The notes below the pieces were generated by a model. That model searched no databases. It was given only the letters and a program-made list of their open reading frames with translations, and was not told where the DNA came from. A program made the translations under genes and the position numbers. A stretch of DNA of 59,571 bases, from assembly GCF_937863595.1 (NCBI RefSeq), contig NZ_CALMGQ010000067.1, positions 1 to 59,571 on the forward strand, read 5' to 3'. This document shows positions 37,625 to 46,115 of the stretch, in pieces (position 1 is the stretch's first letter; the number at the start of each line of letters is the position of its first letter). This stretch comes from an uncultured Cytophaga sp. (GTDB lineage: Bacteria; Bacteroidota; Bacteroidia; Cytophagales; Cytophagaceae).

Positions 37625-38380
37625 CTATTTTCTGCCACCGTAGAAAATATTAAGATATACTGAACTGAAAAACTGATTGTTATGGAATGAACCTCCAGTA
37701 TAAGTAGGATCAATAGGTGCTTCCATCATAACCATCTTTTTTGCAAAAGCTTCAAACATAAAACCTACTTCGATACCCGTCACTTTATTGGTGAAATGTC
37801 CATATTCAAAGCTAAATCCTGTTTTAACGTGTAATCCAGGAACTACTTTTGTACTGCCTAAGCCTGTTGTGTATCCTGGAGAGTTAACAACAAGGTTTAT
37901 GTTGGGTGTAGTTACTGGGTCGTAAGGAACAATTGCGGTTGTGCTTCCTGTAGAATATTCAATGTAATAAGGAGTTAGGCAACCAAAAGAAAGACCTCCA
38001 TTCAAAATGAAATCCAATTGTACGCCATCTTCATTGCCTTTGTGAAAAAGAACAAATTCTCTTCCGTAACTCGGACGTATAACAACTAAGTGGTTTTTTT
38101 TGTAGGCAATAAAAGACCCACCGCTTTGATTCGCATAACGTAACTCTTTTGGATGTTTTACAATACCTAAACCCAGAGAAAAATTATGAAATTGATCTTT
38201 TTTATTTCGAACAAGCTTGCTGTATCGAATCATGCCACCCCCAATTAAACCTGCATTGGTATTGAAATTCAAGCCAAATAAAAATTCTTTTTCGTATTCA
38301 ATTTCACCCTCTCTTTGAGCAAATGCGTCTACTGACAAAAGGAGTATTAGTAGGAATAAACAAGTATTTTTTATTTTCAT
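37625..38380 (-). CDS. Putative outer membrane beta-barrel protein
   Basis: The 251-residue protein has a clear signal peptide (cleavage after AFA near residue 21). The mature part is made of alternating hydrophobic/polar strands rich in Gly and aromatic residues (FGLNFNTNAGLIGGGMIRYSK, KTGFSFEYGHF), ending with FFSSVYLNIFYGGRK. This fits a small outer-membrane barrel of the kind frequent in Bacteroidota. I do not recognise a named family. It stands alone between lipA (95 bp downstream) and the divergent OsmC gene. Confidence 0.72.
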   Translation of the reverse strand: MKIKNTCLFLLILLLSVDAFAQREGEIEYEKEFLFGLNFNTNAGLIGGGMIRYSKLVRNKKDQFHNFSLGLGIVKHPKELRYANQSGGSFIAYKKNHLVVIRPSYGREFVLFHKGNEDGVQLDFILNGGLSFGCLTPYYIEYSTGSTTAIVPYDPVTTPNINLVVNSPGYTTGLGSTKVVPGLHVKTGFSFEYGHFTNKVTGIEVGFMFEAFAKKMVMMEAPIDPTYTGGSFHNNQFFSSVYLNIFYGGRK

Positions 38381-38437
38381 AACGTAGTCTTCCCCTAAAT
38401 TTAGTAATTTTCCTTACAACGATAAAATATATTATTT

Positions 38438-38848
38438 ATGTATCAATTGACTGCAGAATATATCGGCGGGCTCCGTACCAATGGTGTACATGTTAAATCT
38501 GGAAATACCCTCATTACGGATGCCCCAACAGACAATAATGGTAAGGGAGAAGCATATTCCCCAACTGATTTAGTTTGTGCAGCATTATGTAATTGTATGA
38601 TGACGATTATGGGAATTGTTTCGGATAGAGATGCTATTTCATTGGCAGGACTTAAAGCAGCCATTGAGAAAACCATGACAAGCGAACTGCCACGAAAAAT
38701 TGCTAAAATAAAAATCGAGTTTACACATCCCAATCCCACACTTTTAACTCAAAAGGATAAAGATGTTCTCAAACGATCTGCATTTACCTGTCCTGTTGCA
38801 TTGAGCTTGCATCCAGAGATTGTTCAAGATATTTCATTTAATTTTTAA
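38438..38848 (+). CDS. OsmC family protein
   Basis: The 136-residue protein is an OsmC/Ohr-type protein, thiol peroxidases that reduce organic hydroperoxides in the better-known members. It has the family features GEAYSPTDLVCAALCNCMMT (the Cys near residue 48 on the central helix) and a second Cys in FTCPVALSLHPEI near residue 122. The second Cys is in the expected place, so the peroxidatic/resolving pair may be intact. It is compact and cytosolic, and it ends before a long palindromic terminator. Confidence 0.9.
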   Translation: MYQLTAEYIGGLRTNGVHVKSGNTLITDAPTDNNGKGEAYSPTDLVCAALCNCMMTIMGIVSDRDAISLAGLKAAIEKTMTSELPRKIAKIKIEFTHPNPTLLTQKDKDVLKRSAFTCPVALSLHPEIVQDISFNF

Positions 38849-38898
38849 ATCGGTGTGGGTTTTTAGAACATAGAAAAATACAAACCATTACGTCTCAT

Positions 38899-38938
38899 AA
38901 AAACGAAAGACCAAGCAATTGCTTGGTCTTTCGTTTTT
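38899..38938. terminator. Perfect 40-bp palindromic bidirectional terminator
   Basis: A continuous palindrome (20 + 20 nt) with core CCAAGCAATTGCTTGG and outer A5/T5. It separates the converging OsmC and YtxJ genes. Confidence 0.92.
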
Positions 38939-38968
38939 ATCTAGTCACTGGTAGCTAGTACCTAGAAA

Positions 38969-39310
38969 TTATTTCCCTAATTTTTTTCTAATAGATTCAA
39001 ACTGTATGTCATAATGAGACGCATCCCATATGCTTTTGCCATTTTGCAATAAAATTGCTTGCGGAGATTGATGCTCAACATGAAGCAAACTTTCAATTTT
39101 CGCAGAAACAGGTCGGTATGAAAGTAAATCTAAATAATAGGTTTTAATTGGTCCTATTTCATCTGCTTTCCAGTTGCGCTCTAATCTATTTAATGCAGTA
39201 GTACTAATTGAGCATCGTGTGCTATGTTTGAAAATTATAACGGGAGTCTCATTTGACTCCGTTATAATTTCTTCTAATTGACTTTCTGATGTTAAGGGTA
39301 TCCAGTTCAT
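38969..39310 (-). CDS. ytxJ: YtxJ-like monothiol redox protein (bacillithiol-associated family)
   Basis: I use the ATG at 39310 (MNWIPLTSES, 113 residues), which overlaps the upstream stop as ATGA; a longer reading from 39331 would run into the upstream gene. The fold is thioredoxin-like with a single active Cys (FKHSTRCSIS, C33) and no CxxC. This fits YtxJ, a proposed monothiol bacilliredoxin that removes bacillithiol from proteins; many Bacteroidota make bacillithiol. It is the last gene of a three-gene operon with a repeat protein and a lipoprotein of unknown function, both exported, whereas this protein looks cytosolic. Confidence 0.88.
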   Translation of the reverse strand: MNWIPLTSESQLEEIITESNETPVIIFKHSTRCSISTTALNRLERNWKADEIGPIKTYYLDLLSYRPVSAKIESLLHVEHQSPQAILLQNGKSIWDASHYDIQFESIRKKLGK

Positions 39311-40254
39311 TTTTTCGGTTTCAAATTCCAAATTTCGGCTTCTCTGCTATCGTATCTTGGGGCTTTTTCATTGTCTTTTTGTTTTTGCCAATTAGCATCT
39401 TCCAAACCTTCAGTCTTACCGTATTTCTTAAGCATTTTCTTACGGTATTTCTCTTTGGCTGCGTAAGAGTTTTTAACTTTTCCTCCTTGATAAACAGCAC
39501 TAGGGTGCATGCCTTTTTTCACTCGCTTAACAATAAGATCTCCTCTATAGTTCGCAATATCTTTTGCTTTTTTACGCGTACGTTTGGCTCGTGCATTCAG
39601 CGTGCGCACCAATAAGTCGCCTTTATAAGAAGATACTTGTCTATTTTTTTCGTCACGCATTTTTGTGCGTTTCTCTAAAAAGTTATTTCCAATGTCTCCA
39701 GAATATTTTGCACGTTGGGTCTCTTGCTTACGATCTATTTCTCTTGCCAATACCAGAGAACCAGAGTTTAATGGTCCATGAGAATTAGATTCTGACGGAA
39801 CAATATCTCCTTGATATTTGCTCATTTGTTTAGACTGCTTACGTTGCGGACGTTCATCTACAATAACAGAATTATCGTGTAAAGGAGGTTTAACGCCAGT
39901 TTTAGAAGATACTACTACATCACCTGTATTTGTACCCATTTGACGTTGTTTCTTTTGAACGTTCGTTCCTTTATTTGCTTCTGCTAATGCTTGATTGTTT
40001 TTAGGCGCATTGGATTTAGTATCGCTTACTTTTTTAGCATTCATCGTCCCTTGGGATGTACCCATGTTCTTTTGATTCTGCTTCTTAGCGTTCGCTTTCG
40101 ATTTTTTTACTTTAATGTTACCCTGAGATGTACTTGCATCGTTTTGCTTCTTTTTTACTTCTGAATAACCTGTTTGGCTATATACAGAAGTTGAAAACAA
40201 CATCAGAGCAATTATCGCAAGCGAACTAAAAAATATACCTGTTACGTGTTTCAT
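39307..40254 (-). CDS. Exported, basic YxGD-repeat protein of unknown function
   Basis: The 315-residue protein has a signal peptide (cleavage after VYS near residue 26) and a very Lys/Arg/Gln-rich mature part predicted to be mostly unstructured. A short motif recurs at least eight times: STSQGNIKV (41-49), MGTSQGTMN, MGTNTGDVV, MSKYQGDIV, RAKYSGDIG, VSSYKGDLL, IANYRGDLI (233-241) and SAVYQGGKV. The consensus is x-x-Y/S-x-G-D/N-I/L/V-h, spaced 19-43 residues apart, each probably one beta-strand. The C-terminus (about 262-315) is charged and ends EIWNLKPKK. I recognise no family. It lies 10 bp after the lipoprotein gene and is coupled to ytxJ by an ATGA overlap. Confidence 0.82.
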   Translation of the reverse strand: MKHVTGIFFSSLAIIALMLFSTSVYSQTGYSEVKKKQNDASTSQGNIKVKKSKANAKKQNQKNMGTSQGTMNAKKVSDTKSNAPKNNQALAEANKGTNVQKKQRQMGTNTGDVVVSSKTGVKPPLHDNSVIVDERPQRKQSKQMSKYQGDIVPSESNSHGPLNSGSLVLAREIDRKQETQRAKYSGDIGNNFLEKRTKMRDEKNRQVSSYKGDLLVRTLNARAKRTRKKAKDIANYRGDLIVKRVKKGMHPSAVYQGGKVKNSYAAKEKYRKKMLKKYGKTEGLEDANWQKQKDNEKAPRYDSREAEIWNLKPKK

Positions 40255-40264
40255 CTAGTATCAA

Positions 40265-40531
40265 TTAAACGCGTTTGCGACTTTTTGATTTCAATTGTTT
40301 GGGATTCTTTTTATTAATCATCCCATTATCAACATTGAAACGTCCATTCACATTGCTTTTCTTTTTCTTCTTTTTAGAATCACTCTTCAATGCTCCATTT
40401 TCGTCAAATTGGCTTATATCAGCTTCATCTGTTTGGCCTAAACCTGGGCATGGATAAGAAGAATGCTTGTTACACGAAGTTGCGTTAACAAGGATGAATA
40501 AAGCTATAAATGGTATCAATATGTATCTCAT
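40265..40531 (-). CDS. Small lipoprotein with PCPGLG motif
   Basis: The 88-residue protein has a lipoprotein signal peptide with the lipid-attachment Cys at residue 20 (VNATSC). The short mature part has SYPCPGLGQ just after the anchor and a Lys-rich tail (SDSKKKKKKSN, LKSKSRKRV). It is probably anchored to the inner face of the outer membrane or the surface. It is the first gene of the operon with the YxGD-repeat protein. A weak promoter (TTG, 20 bp, TAGATTTA) can be read upstream on the minus strand. No family is recognised. Confidence 0.75.
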   Translation of the reverse strand: MRYILIPFIALFILVNATSCNKHSSYPCPGLGQTDEADISQFDENGALKSDSKKKKKKSNVNGRFNVDNGMINKKNPKQLKSKSRKRV

Positions 40532-40604
40532 AAGCGAATCAGTATAAAGTAAATCTAGGTATTTTACTATGGAATTACAATTAAATGCTATTCCTATAAC
40601 GGTA

Positions 40605-42584
40605 TTAGTAGTACTGAAGTTCCAACAATTTTTCTTGAATGCGTTTTATAGGCAAGAAATTGCTCTCTAATGTTTTTGAAAAGGGTACAGCTGTATCCAA
40701 GCTTCCAACACGCATAACAGGTGCGTCAAGGCTTTCAAATGCTTTTTCACTAATCCAAGCTGCTATTTCAGCAGAAATTGAGCCTGTGATGGTATCTTCA
40801 TTAATAACCAAAACTCTCCCCGTTTTTAATACACTTTTTAGGACTGTTTCTTTGTCCCAAGGTAATAAGCTTCTTAAATCAATAATATCAGCGGAGATCG
40901 CTTCTTTTGCTACCGCTTCTTTTGCCCACCAAACAGCATTGCCATAAGCTACAACTGTCATGTCATCGCCTTCTTCTACTAAAATGGCTTCTCCAATCGG
41001 CACGGTATAATAATCATCGGGTATTTCAGCACTTATTGTTCTATACAATGCTTTATGCTCAAAATAAAGCACCGGATTTGGATCTTCAATGGCTGCAAGC
41101 AGCAAGCCTTTCGCATCATACGGATTTGAAGGGTATACAATTTTTAAACCGGGTGTTTTAAAAAACCAGGCTTCTGTAGATTGTGAATGGAATGGACCAC
41201 CGCTTGTACCTGCACCTGTTGGCATGCGTATCACGACATCTGCAGACTGTTCCCATCGGTAATACGTTTTTGCTAAATTATTGACTACTTGATTAAACCC
41301 ATTACTAATAAAATCTGCAAACTGCATTTCAATTACAGATTTGTAATCTTTGATAGCCAAGCCTAAGCCAGCACCAATAATAGCAGATTCACACAAAGGT
41401 GTGTTGCGTACACGCTGTTTGCCAAAGCGTTCAATAAAACCTTCAGTAACTTTAAATACGCCACCATATTCAGCAATGTCTTGACCCATCTGAATCAAAC
41501 GCGGAAATTTATCCATTGCCAATCGCAAGCCATCGCTGATCGCATCAATAAAGCGCTTATTGCTTTTTAGGGTAGTTCTCGGACGAATTTTTACATGCAC
41601 ATGGGATGCGTACATATCATCTTCCTCTACAGAAGAATCAGCAACTATCTCTTTTTCATTTTCGGTATACTGCCAAGCTTCTTCAATAGAATATTTAATC
41701 TTTTCTTTTATAGATTCAATTTCTTGAGGGGAAAGAATTGCTTCATCTAATAAATAGCGCTCGAAATTTTCTACAGGATCTTTTTTTGCCCAAACCTCAA
41801 ATAATTGCTCCGGTATGTATTTGGTTCCAGACGCTTCTTCATGTCCACGCATTCTAAACGTAATGGCTTCAACAAGTACAGGCCTAGATTCTTTGCGTAC
41901 ATAAGCCGCTAATTCTCTAATTTTTGTATAGACTTCTAAAATATTATTACCATCTATTGTATGTGTTTCAATAGCGTAAGCGGGACCTTTTTCTTTAAAA
42001 CTTTTTATTCTGAATTGTTCGTCTAATGGCGTAGATAAACCGTATCCATTATTTTCAACTAAAAAAATGATGGGTAAATCCCAAACCGAGGCAAGGTTTA
42101 AGGCTTCATGAAAATCCCCTTCACTTGTGCCACCATCTCCTGTAAATACAAGCGTTGCACGATTGCTTCGAGATAGTTTTTCTGCAAGCGCAATGCCATC
42201 TGCAACTGCCATCTGCGGACCTAAATGAGAAATCATACCAACGATATGATGTTCTTTGCTACCAAAGTGAAATGATCGATCACGACCTTTTGTAAATCCA
42301 GAAGGTTTTCCTTGAAATTGACAAAACAATCGATGTAAGGGAATTCCTCTACTTGTAAAAACGCCTAAATTTCGATGTAATGGTAAAATATATTCTTCTT
42401 TTTCTAAGGCGCAAGCAACGCCAACGGAAACGGCTTCTTGACCAATACCAGAAAACCATTTCGATATTTTCCCTTGTCTAAGTAAAAAAAGCATTTTTTC
42501 CTCAATCATGCGAGGTTTTAAAAGCTCTTTGTATAAATGTTTGAGGGTATCTGAATCTATATTCGTATTTTCAAATGATATCAT
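40605..42584 (-). CDS. Fused 2-oxoacid dehydrogenase E1 (alpha-beta)
   Basis: The 659-residue protein is one chain made of the E1 alpha domain (about 1-320) and the E1 beta domain (about 335-659), which are separate proteins in many bacteria. The thiamine-diphosphate motif is G149-D150-G151 to N178-N179 (GDGGTSEGDFHEA ... VENNGYG). The beta half has FKVTEGFIERFGKQRV, ESAIIGAGLG and RMPTGAGTSGGPFHSQ. It decarboxylates a 2-oxoacid and passes the acyl group to lipoylated E2; branched-chain 2-oxoacid or pyruvate is the likely substrate, which sequence alone cannot settle. The fused form is common in Bacteroidota. No E2 or E3 gene is in the window; lipA is 3 kb away. Confidence 0.93.
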   Translation of the reverse strand: MISFENTNIDSDTLKHLYKELLKPRMIEEKMLFLLRQGKISKWFSGIGQEAVSVGVACALEKEEYILPLHRNLGVFTSRGIPLHRLFCQFQGKPSGFTKGRDRSFHFGSKEHHIVGMISHLGPQMAVADGIALAEKLSRSNRATLVFTGDGGTSEGDFHEALNLASVWDLPIIFLVENNGYGLSTPLDEQFRIKSFKEKGPAYAIETHTIDGNNILEVYTKIRELAAYVRKESRPVLVEAITFRMRGHEEASGTKYIPEQLFEVWAKKDPVENFERYLLDEAILSPQEIESIKEKIKYSIEEAWQYTENEKEIVADSSVEEDDMYASHVHVKIRPRTTLKSNKRFIDAISDGLRLAMDKFPRLIQMGQDIAEYGGVFKVTEGFIERFGKQRVRNTPLCESAIIGAGLGLAIKDYKSVIEMQFADFISNGFNQVVNNLAKTYYRWEQSADVVIRMPTGAGTSGGPFHSQSTEAWFFKTPGLKIVYPSNPYDAKGLLLAAIEDPNPVLYFEHKALYRTISAEIPDDYYTVPIGEAILVEEGDDMTVVAYGNAVWWAKEAVAKEAISADIIDLRSLLPWDKETVLKSVLKTGRVLVINEDTITGSISAEIAAWISEKAFESLDAPVMRVGSLDTAVPFSKTLESNFLPIKRIQEKLLELQYY

Positions 42585-42717
42585 AATGTCTTTTAAGCGT
42601 CATTTGTAGCAATGATGTTGCAAATTAAGAGAATTAATTGCTTTTGGTGTAAAGCTTTTAGTCAATAAGGTATAAAAATAGGGGTTCTATTTCTATTTTT
42701 GTTAAAATGAATTTGAA

Positions 42718-43956
42718 ATGATTGAATATTCTTCTTTTGAACTTGAGAATGGGTTAAAGGTTTTTGTACACGAAGATCATACGACCTCAATGGCTGTCTT
42801 AAATATTTTATACGATGTAGGTTCTAAAGATGAAGTAGAATCCAAAACGGGCTTCGCACATCTTTTCGAACATTTAATGTTTGGCGGTTCCAAAAACATC
42901 CCTTCCTACGACGAAGCCTTACAAAAGGCAGGAGGCGAAAATAATGCATTCACTTCGCCAGATATAACGAATTACTATATCACCATTCCTGCAAATAATA
43001 TTGAAACAGCCTTTTGGTTGGAAAGCGATCGTATGATGGCATTGTCATTTGATCCAAACGTATTGGAAGTGCAACGCAGTGTAGTAATTGAAGAGTTTAA
43101 GCAGCGCTATTATAATCAACCGTATGGAGATGTATGGTTGGCATTACGCCCTTTAACCTACAAAGAACATTCGTACAAGTGGGCAACAATTGGGAAAGAA
43201 ATCTCCCACATCGAACAAGCAACAATGGAAGATGTGCGCGATTTCTTCTATTCCTATTACTTACCGAATAATGCATACATGGTTGTTGCTGGTGATGTGA
43301 CATTAGATCAAGTAAAGCAATTAGCTGAAAAATGGTTTGGTCCCATCGCTAAAGGAACTCGTAGAAAGCGAAACATCCCTATTGAACCAAAACAGACAGC
43401 AGCACGCTTTGAAGAAGTAAAAGCAAAAGTGCCGTTTGATGCCTTGTATAAAACATATCATATGGGAGGCAAATTATCACCTGATTTTTATGCAACCGAT
43501 TTGTTAAGTGATATTTTGGGAAGGGGCAAGTCCTCTCGTTTGTACGATGCATTGGTGCAAAAGAATAAAATGTTTACTTCGTTGAATGCCTATATAATGA
43601 GCTCGGTAGATCCTGGTTTGATGGTAATAGATGGGAAGCTTGCTAAAGGTGTTACGTTGGAAGAAGCAGACAAAGCCGTTTCAGAATTAGTTGCTCAAGT
43701 TGTACAAGAAACATTTTCAGAATTGGAATTGAAGAAAGTGAAAAATCAAGCAGAGTCAACTGTTGCTTTCGGTGAAGTGGAAGTATTGAATAGAGCGATG
43801 AATTTGGCCTATGCAGCAATGTTAGGAGATCCAGATTTAGTAAATACGGAGGCAGAAAAAATTCAGAAGGTAACTACACAAGACATTTCCCGCATTGCTA
43901 AAGCAGTGCTTGATCCTGCTAATTGCTCCACCTTATATTATAGAGCCGAGGCTTAG
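42718..43956 (+). CDS. M16 family zinc peptidase, catalytic subunit
   Basis: The 412-residue protein has the M16 zinc motif HLFEH (H48, E51, H52) and the downstream glutamate (E125/E126 in VVIEEF). At the place of the family's Arg-Tyr pair it reads SRLYDALVQKNKMFTS, so Arg is replaced by Val and Tyr by Thr. It lacks an obvious signal peptide. Known heterodimeric M16B enzymes divide the motifs exactly this way, so it probably needs a partner; the protein at 636-1919, with Arg-Tyr but no HxxEH, is the natural candidate. A possible -7 box, TATTTTTG (42694-42701), lies just upstream but no clear -33 element. Confidence 0.93.
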   Translation: MIEYSSFELENGLKVFVHEDHTTSMAVLNILYDVGSKDEVESKTGFAHLFEHLMFGGSKNIPSYDEALQKAGGENNAFTSPDITNYYITIPANNIETAFWLESDRMMALSFDPNVLEVQRSVVIEEFKQRYYNQPYGDVWLALRPLTYKEHSYKWATIGKEISHIEQATMEDVRDFFYSYYLPNNAYMVVAGDVTLDQVKQLAEKWFGPIAKGTRRKRNIPIEPKQTAARFEEVKAKVPFDALYKTYHMGGKLSPDFYATDLLSDILGRGKSSRLYDALVQKNKMFTSLNAYIMSSVDPGLMVIDGKLAKGVTLEEADKAVSELVAQVVQETFSELELKKVKNQAESTVAFGEVEVLNRAMNLAYAAMLGDPDLVNTEAEKIQKVTTQDISRIAKAVLDPANCSTLYYRAEA

Positions 43957-43972
43957 TCAAAAAGAGTTTGAC

Positions 43973-44175
43973 GTGGTTGTGTCTTTTCGGCCAATCACTT
44001 GTCATCAGCCAGAGCTCTTTGGAATTTACAATTCAATGTTCTCTAGCTATCTCTAGCCAGTTTTCAGACGAATGCCTATCATTCCGCAGTCTTCGACTGC
44101 ATTGCAGTGGTAGCATACAATAAACTCTTCGGGATTTTCAATCCCGAAGCCAGATAAAAAAGATTTGTAATCTTT
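43973..44175 (+). repeat. Cluster of five short hairpins in a gene-free region
   Basis: The 231-bp gap between the M16 and ispF genes has no ORF but holds: 43973-43998, GTGGTTG/CAATCAC around TGTCTTTTCGGC (homologue of 22550-22575); 44022-44034, GAATT-TAC-AATTC; 44086-44100, GCAGTC-TTC-GACTGC; 44127-44149, CTTCGGGATT-TTC-AATCCCGAAG; 44159-44175, AAAGATT-TGT-AATCTTT. Four have 3-nt loops. None has a proper T run on the plus strand, so they are not standard terminators. Confidence 0.75.
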
Positions 44176-44187
44176 AAATAAAAAATC

Positions 44188-44667
44188 ATGAAAATTAAAG
44201 TTGGTTTTGGATACGATGTACATCAGTTAAAAGAAGGTAGACCTATGTGGCTTGGTGGTATTCAATTGGAATACACAAAAGGCCCTGATGGACACTCCGA
44301 TGCAGATGTACTTATACATGCAATATGTGATGCTATCCTAGGCGCTGCAAATATGCGTGATATCGGTTTCCATTTTGCAAACAACGATGCACGATGGAAA
44401 GATGTCGATTCAAAAATCCTGTTAAAAGAAGTGTGTAGATTGGTGCGCGAAAAAGGTTGGGAAATAAGTAATGTAGACGCATCCTTGGCATTGGAAATGC
44501 CAAAAATAAATCCACATATCGAACGTATGCAACAAGCTTTGTCAGAAGTAATGAATATTCCGGTAGAAGATATTTCAATTAAGGCTACAACGAATGAAAC
44601 ACTCGGTTATGTTGGTAGGGAAGAAGGAGTAAATGCGTATGCGGTGGCGTTGATAGTAAAGGAGTAA
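44188..44667 (+). CDS. ispF: 2-C-methyl-D-erythritol 2,4-cyclodiphosphate synthase
   Basis: The 159-residue enzyme forms the cyclodiphosphate in the MEP isoprenoid pathway. The zinc-binding start GYDVHQL (D9, H11), GPDGHSDADVLIHAICDAILGA and the C-terminal ATTNETLGYVGREEGVNAYAVALI are all canonical. The length is normal. It stands behind a hairpin-rich gap and 22 bp ahead of an unrelated membrane protein gene. Confidence 0.97.
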   Translation: MKIKVGFGYDVHQLKEGRPMWLGGIQLEYTKGPDGHSDADVLIHAICDAILGAANMRDIGFHFANNDARWKDVDSKILLKEVCRLVREKGWEISNVDASLALEMPKINPHIERMQQALSEVMNIPVEDISIKATTNETLGYVGREEGVNAYAVALIVKE

Positions 44668-44689
44668 TAATTTTTTAATTAAGTTAAAA

Positions 44690-45256
44690 ATGCATAAAAA
44701 ATATGGACGTAAAGAAAATATAAGAAAACAGAATGTTGTTATAAAAGATGAAAGAAAACGAAGAGTAATGGCATATTACTCGATCGCTGCTTTTATAATA
44801 ATCAATTGCGTATTTCTTTTTTTCTTTACTTGGACTTTTTTTGAAAAGGACATCCATATAAATTTGATTCCCATCGTTCTTACGGTTATAAATACAGTTT
44901 TAATTAAAAAAGTATTTAACGAATTTTATCCGTTTGCAAAATCATTTGTTGTGATTTCTCTTTCAATCATCCTTTTCTTATTGCTACTAACAATTTATAA
45001 GGATAAGCTTAAAGAACACGAATTGAGGTTTTATGGTAAAAGGATCAATGTTTTAATCTCTGAAAAAAAATGGAATGCATCAGCTAAAGGACTTGATTAT
45101 TGGATTGTATTAGCAAATTTTAATGTTGGCAATAAAATATATTCTACTTTTTTTACGAAAGACGAAGATGGAACTTTTGAAGTTGGCGATACCACTCAAT
45201 TAATTTATTCAACGCGTAATCCTGAAATAAGCAAATTTGTCGAGTTGGAAGAATAA
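44690..45256 (+). CDS. Membrane protein of unknown function
   Basis: The 188-residue protein has a basic cytosolic N-terminus (about 1-25), three hydrophobic helices (about 27-50, 55-77 and 82-105), and a soluble C-terminal domain (about 110-188) ending in FEVGDTTQLIYSTRNPEISKF. The tail, with GDTT-LIYST-NPEIS, is reminiscent of DUF3592-like membrane proteins, but I am not sure of the family. It may be co-transcribed with ispF (22-bp gap); no functional link is apparent. Confidence 0.7.
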   Translation: MHKKYGRKENIRKQNVVIKDERKRRVMAYYSIAAFIIINCVFLFFFTWTFFEKDIHINLIPIVLTVINTVLIKKVFNEFYPFAKSFVVISLSIILFLLLLTIYKDKLKEHELRFYGKRINVLISEKKWNASAKGLDYWIVLANFNVGNKIYSTFFTKDEDGTFEVGDTTQLIYSTRNPEISKFVELEE

Positions 45257-45353
45257 TACGTGCAGTTCCTATGCGTTTTGAAGCGAGTAGGTGTTTGATG
45301 AGAGGTTGATTCATTTTCTCTTCGTCAAGTACCTGGCAACAAGTACCTAGTTA

Positions 45354-46109
45354 CTACTTTCTACTCCTAAAAAACTCCTCAATCTTTACTTTTAACATGC
45401 CGCCTGTAACAGCTTTAGCTTGTTCTTTAGCTTCTTTTTTTAAGGTCTCTTCAAATGTAAAATCCCCTTGAAGGATTGATTTTAAAGAAGCTCCAGCACC
45501 ACATTGTAATTGTGTTAATGATTTTAAATATGTGTTAAGATATTCACTCATCACTATTTCATCTGTAAATTTTTTCTGAATAATTTTATGGTGTAGCGCT
45601 TCATCAACACTTAATTTTTTGCACTCTAACAACCATTCAAAAGCTTGATGGTAACCAACACGTTGTTTAAGATAATAAGCCATACCTGTGTCTGGTTGCA
45701 AGCCCAAACTTAAAAAAGGAAATGCCAACGAACCTTGTTCTGTAGCAAATATTAAATCGCAAGCTAATACCAACGAGGCTCCGGCACCACTAGCAGCACC
45801 TTGCAACAAACATATAACAGGTTTTTTAGAAAGATGTATTGCTTTTGTAAGTGTATTAAAATAGCGCTCAACAATTTGTACAACCGTATTCGGTTCAATG
45901 CTCATGGCCCATTGTAAATCTAAACCCGCACAAAATCCTTTACCTTCACCTTTGAAAATAATAATTTCAACTGTATTATTTGAATTGACTTCATCGAATG
46001 CCACAATCAATGCTTCGATTAAATCCGGAGTAAGCGCATTATACACTTCAGGTCTATTCATTGAAATGTATGCAACATTTTTTTCAATTTGGGTCAATAC
46101 AAATGTCAT
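45354..46109 (-). CDS. Enoyl-CoA hydratase/isomerase family protein
   Basis: The 251-residue crotonase-fold protein has the oxyanion-hole segments GEGKGFCAGLDLQW (about residue 60) and LLQGAASGAGASLVLACDLIFA (about 100). The position of the usual hydratase Glu-1 is taken by Ala/Gly, and the second Glu lies in a different context (QPDTGMAYYL). It could be an isomerase or another crotonase rather than a true hydratase. The substrate is unknown. It is the third gene of the rpoN transcript, 6 bp after the PAP2-like gene. Confidence 0.88.
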   Translation of the reverse strand: MTFVLTQIEKNVAYISMNRPEVYNALTPDLIEALIVAFDEVNSNNTVEIIIFKGEGKGFCAGLDLQWAMSIEPNTVVQIVERYFNTLTKAIHLSKKPVICLLQGAASGAGASLVLACDLIFATEQGSLAFPFLSLGLQPDTGMAYYLKQRVGYHQAFEWLLECKKLSVDEALHHKIIQKKFTDEIVMSEYLNTYLKSLTQLQCGAGASLKSILQGDFTFEETLKKEAKEQAKAVTGGMLKVKIEEFFRSRK

Positions 46110-46115
46110 AATATC

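Noticed and set aside
38969..39331. Longer YtxJ reading from 39331
   Set aside because: The extra seven residues overlap the upstream gene by 25 bp; the ATG at 39310 with an ATGA overlap is the simpler start.
43957..44187. Remnant of a transposase gene
   Set aside because: Stops occur in every frame and no transposase-like peptide is visible; only hairpins.
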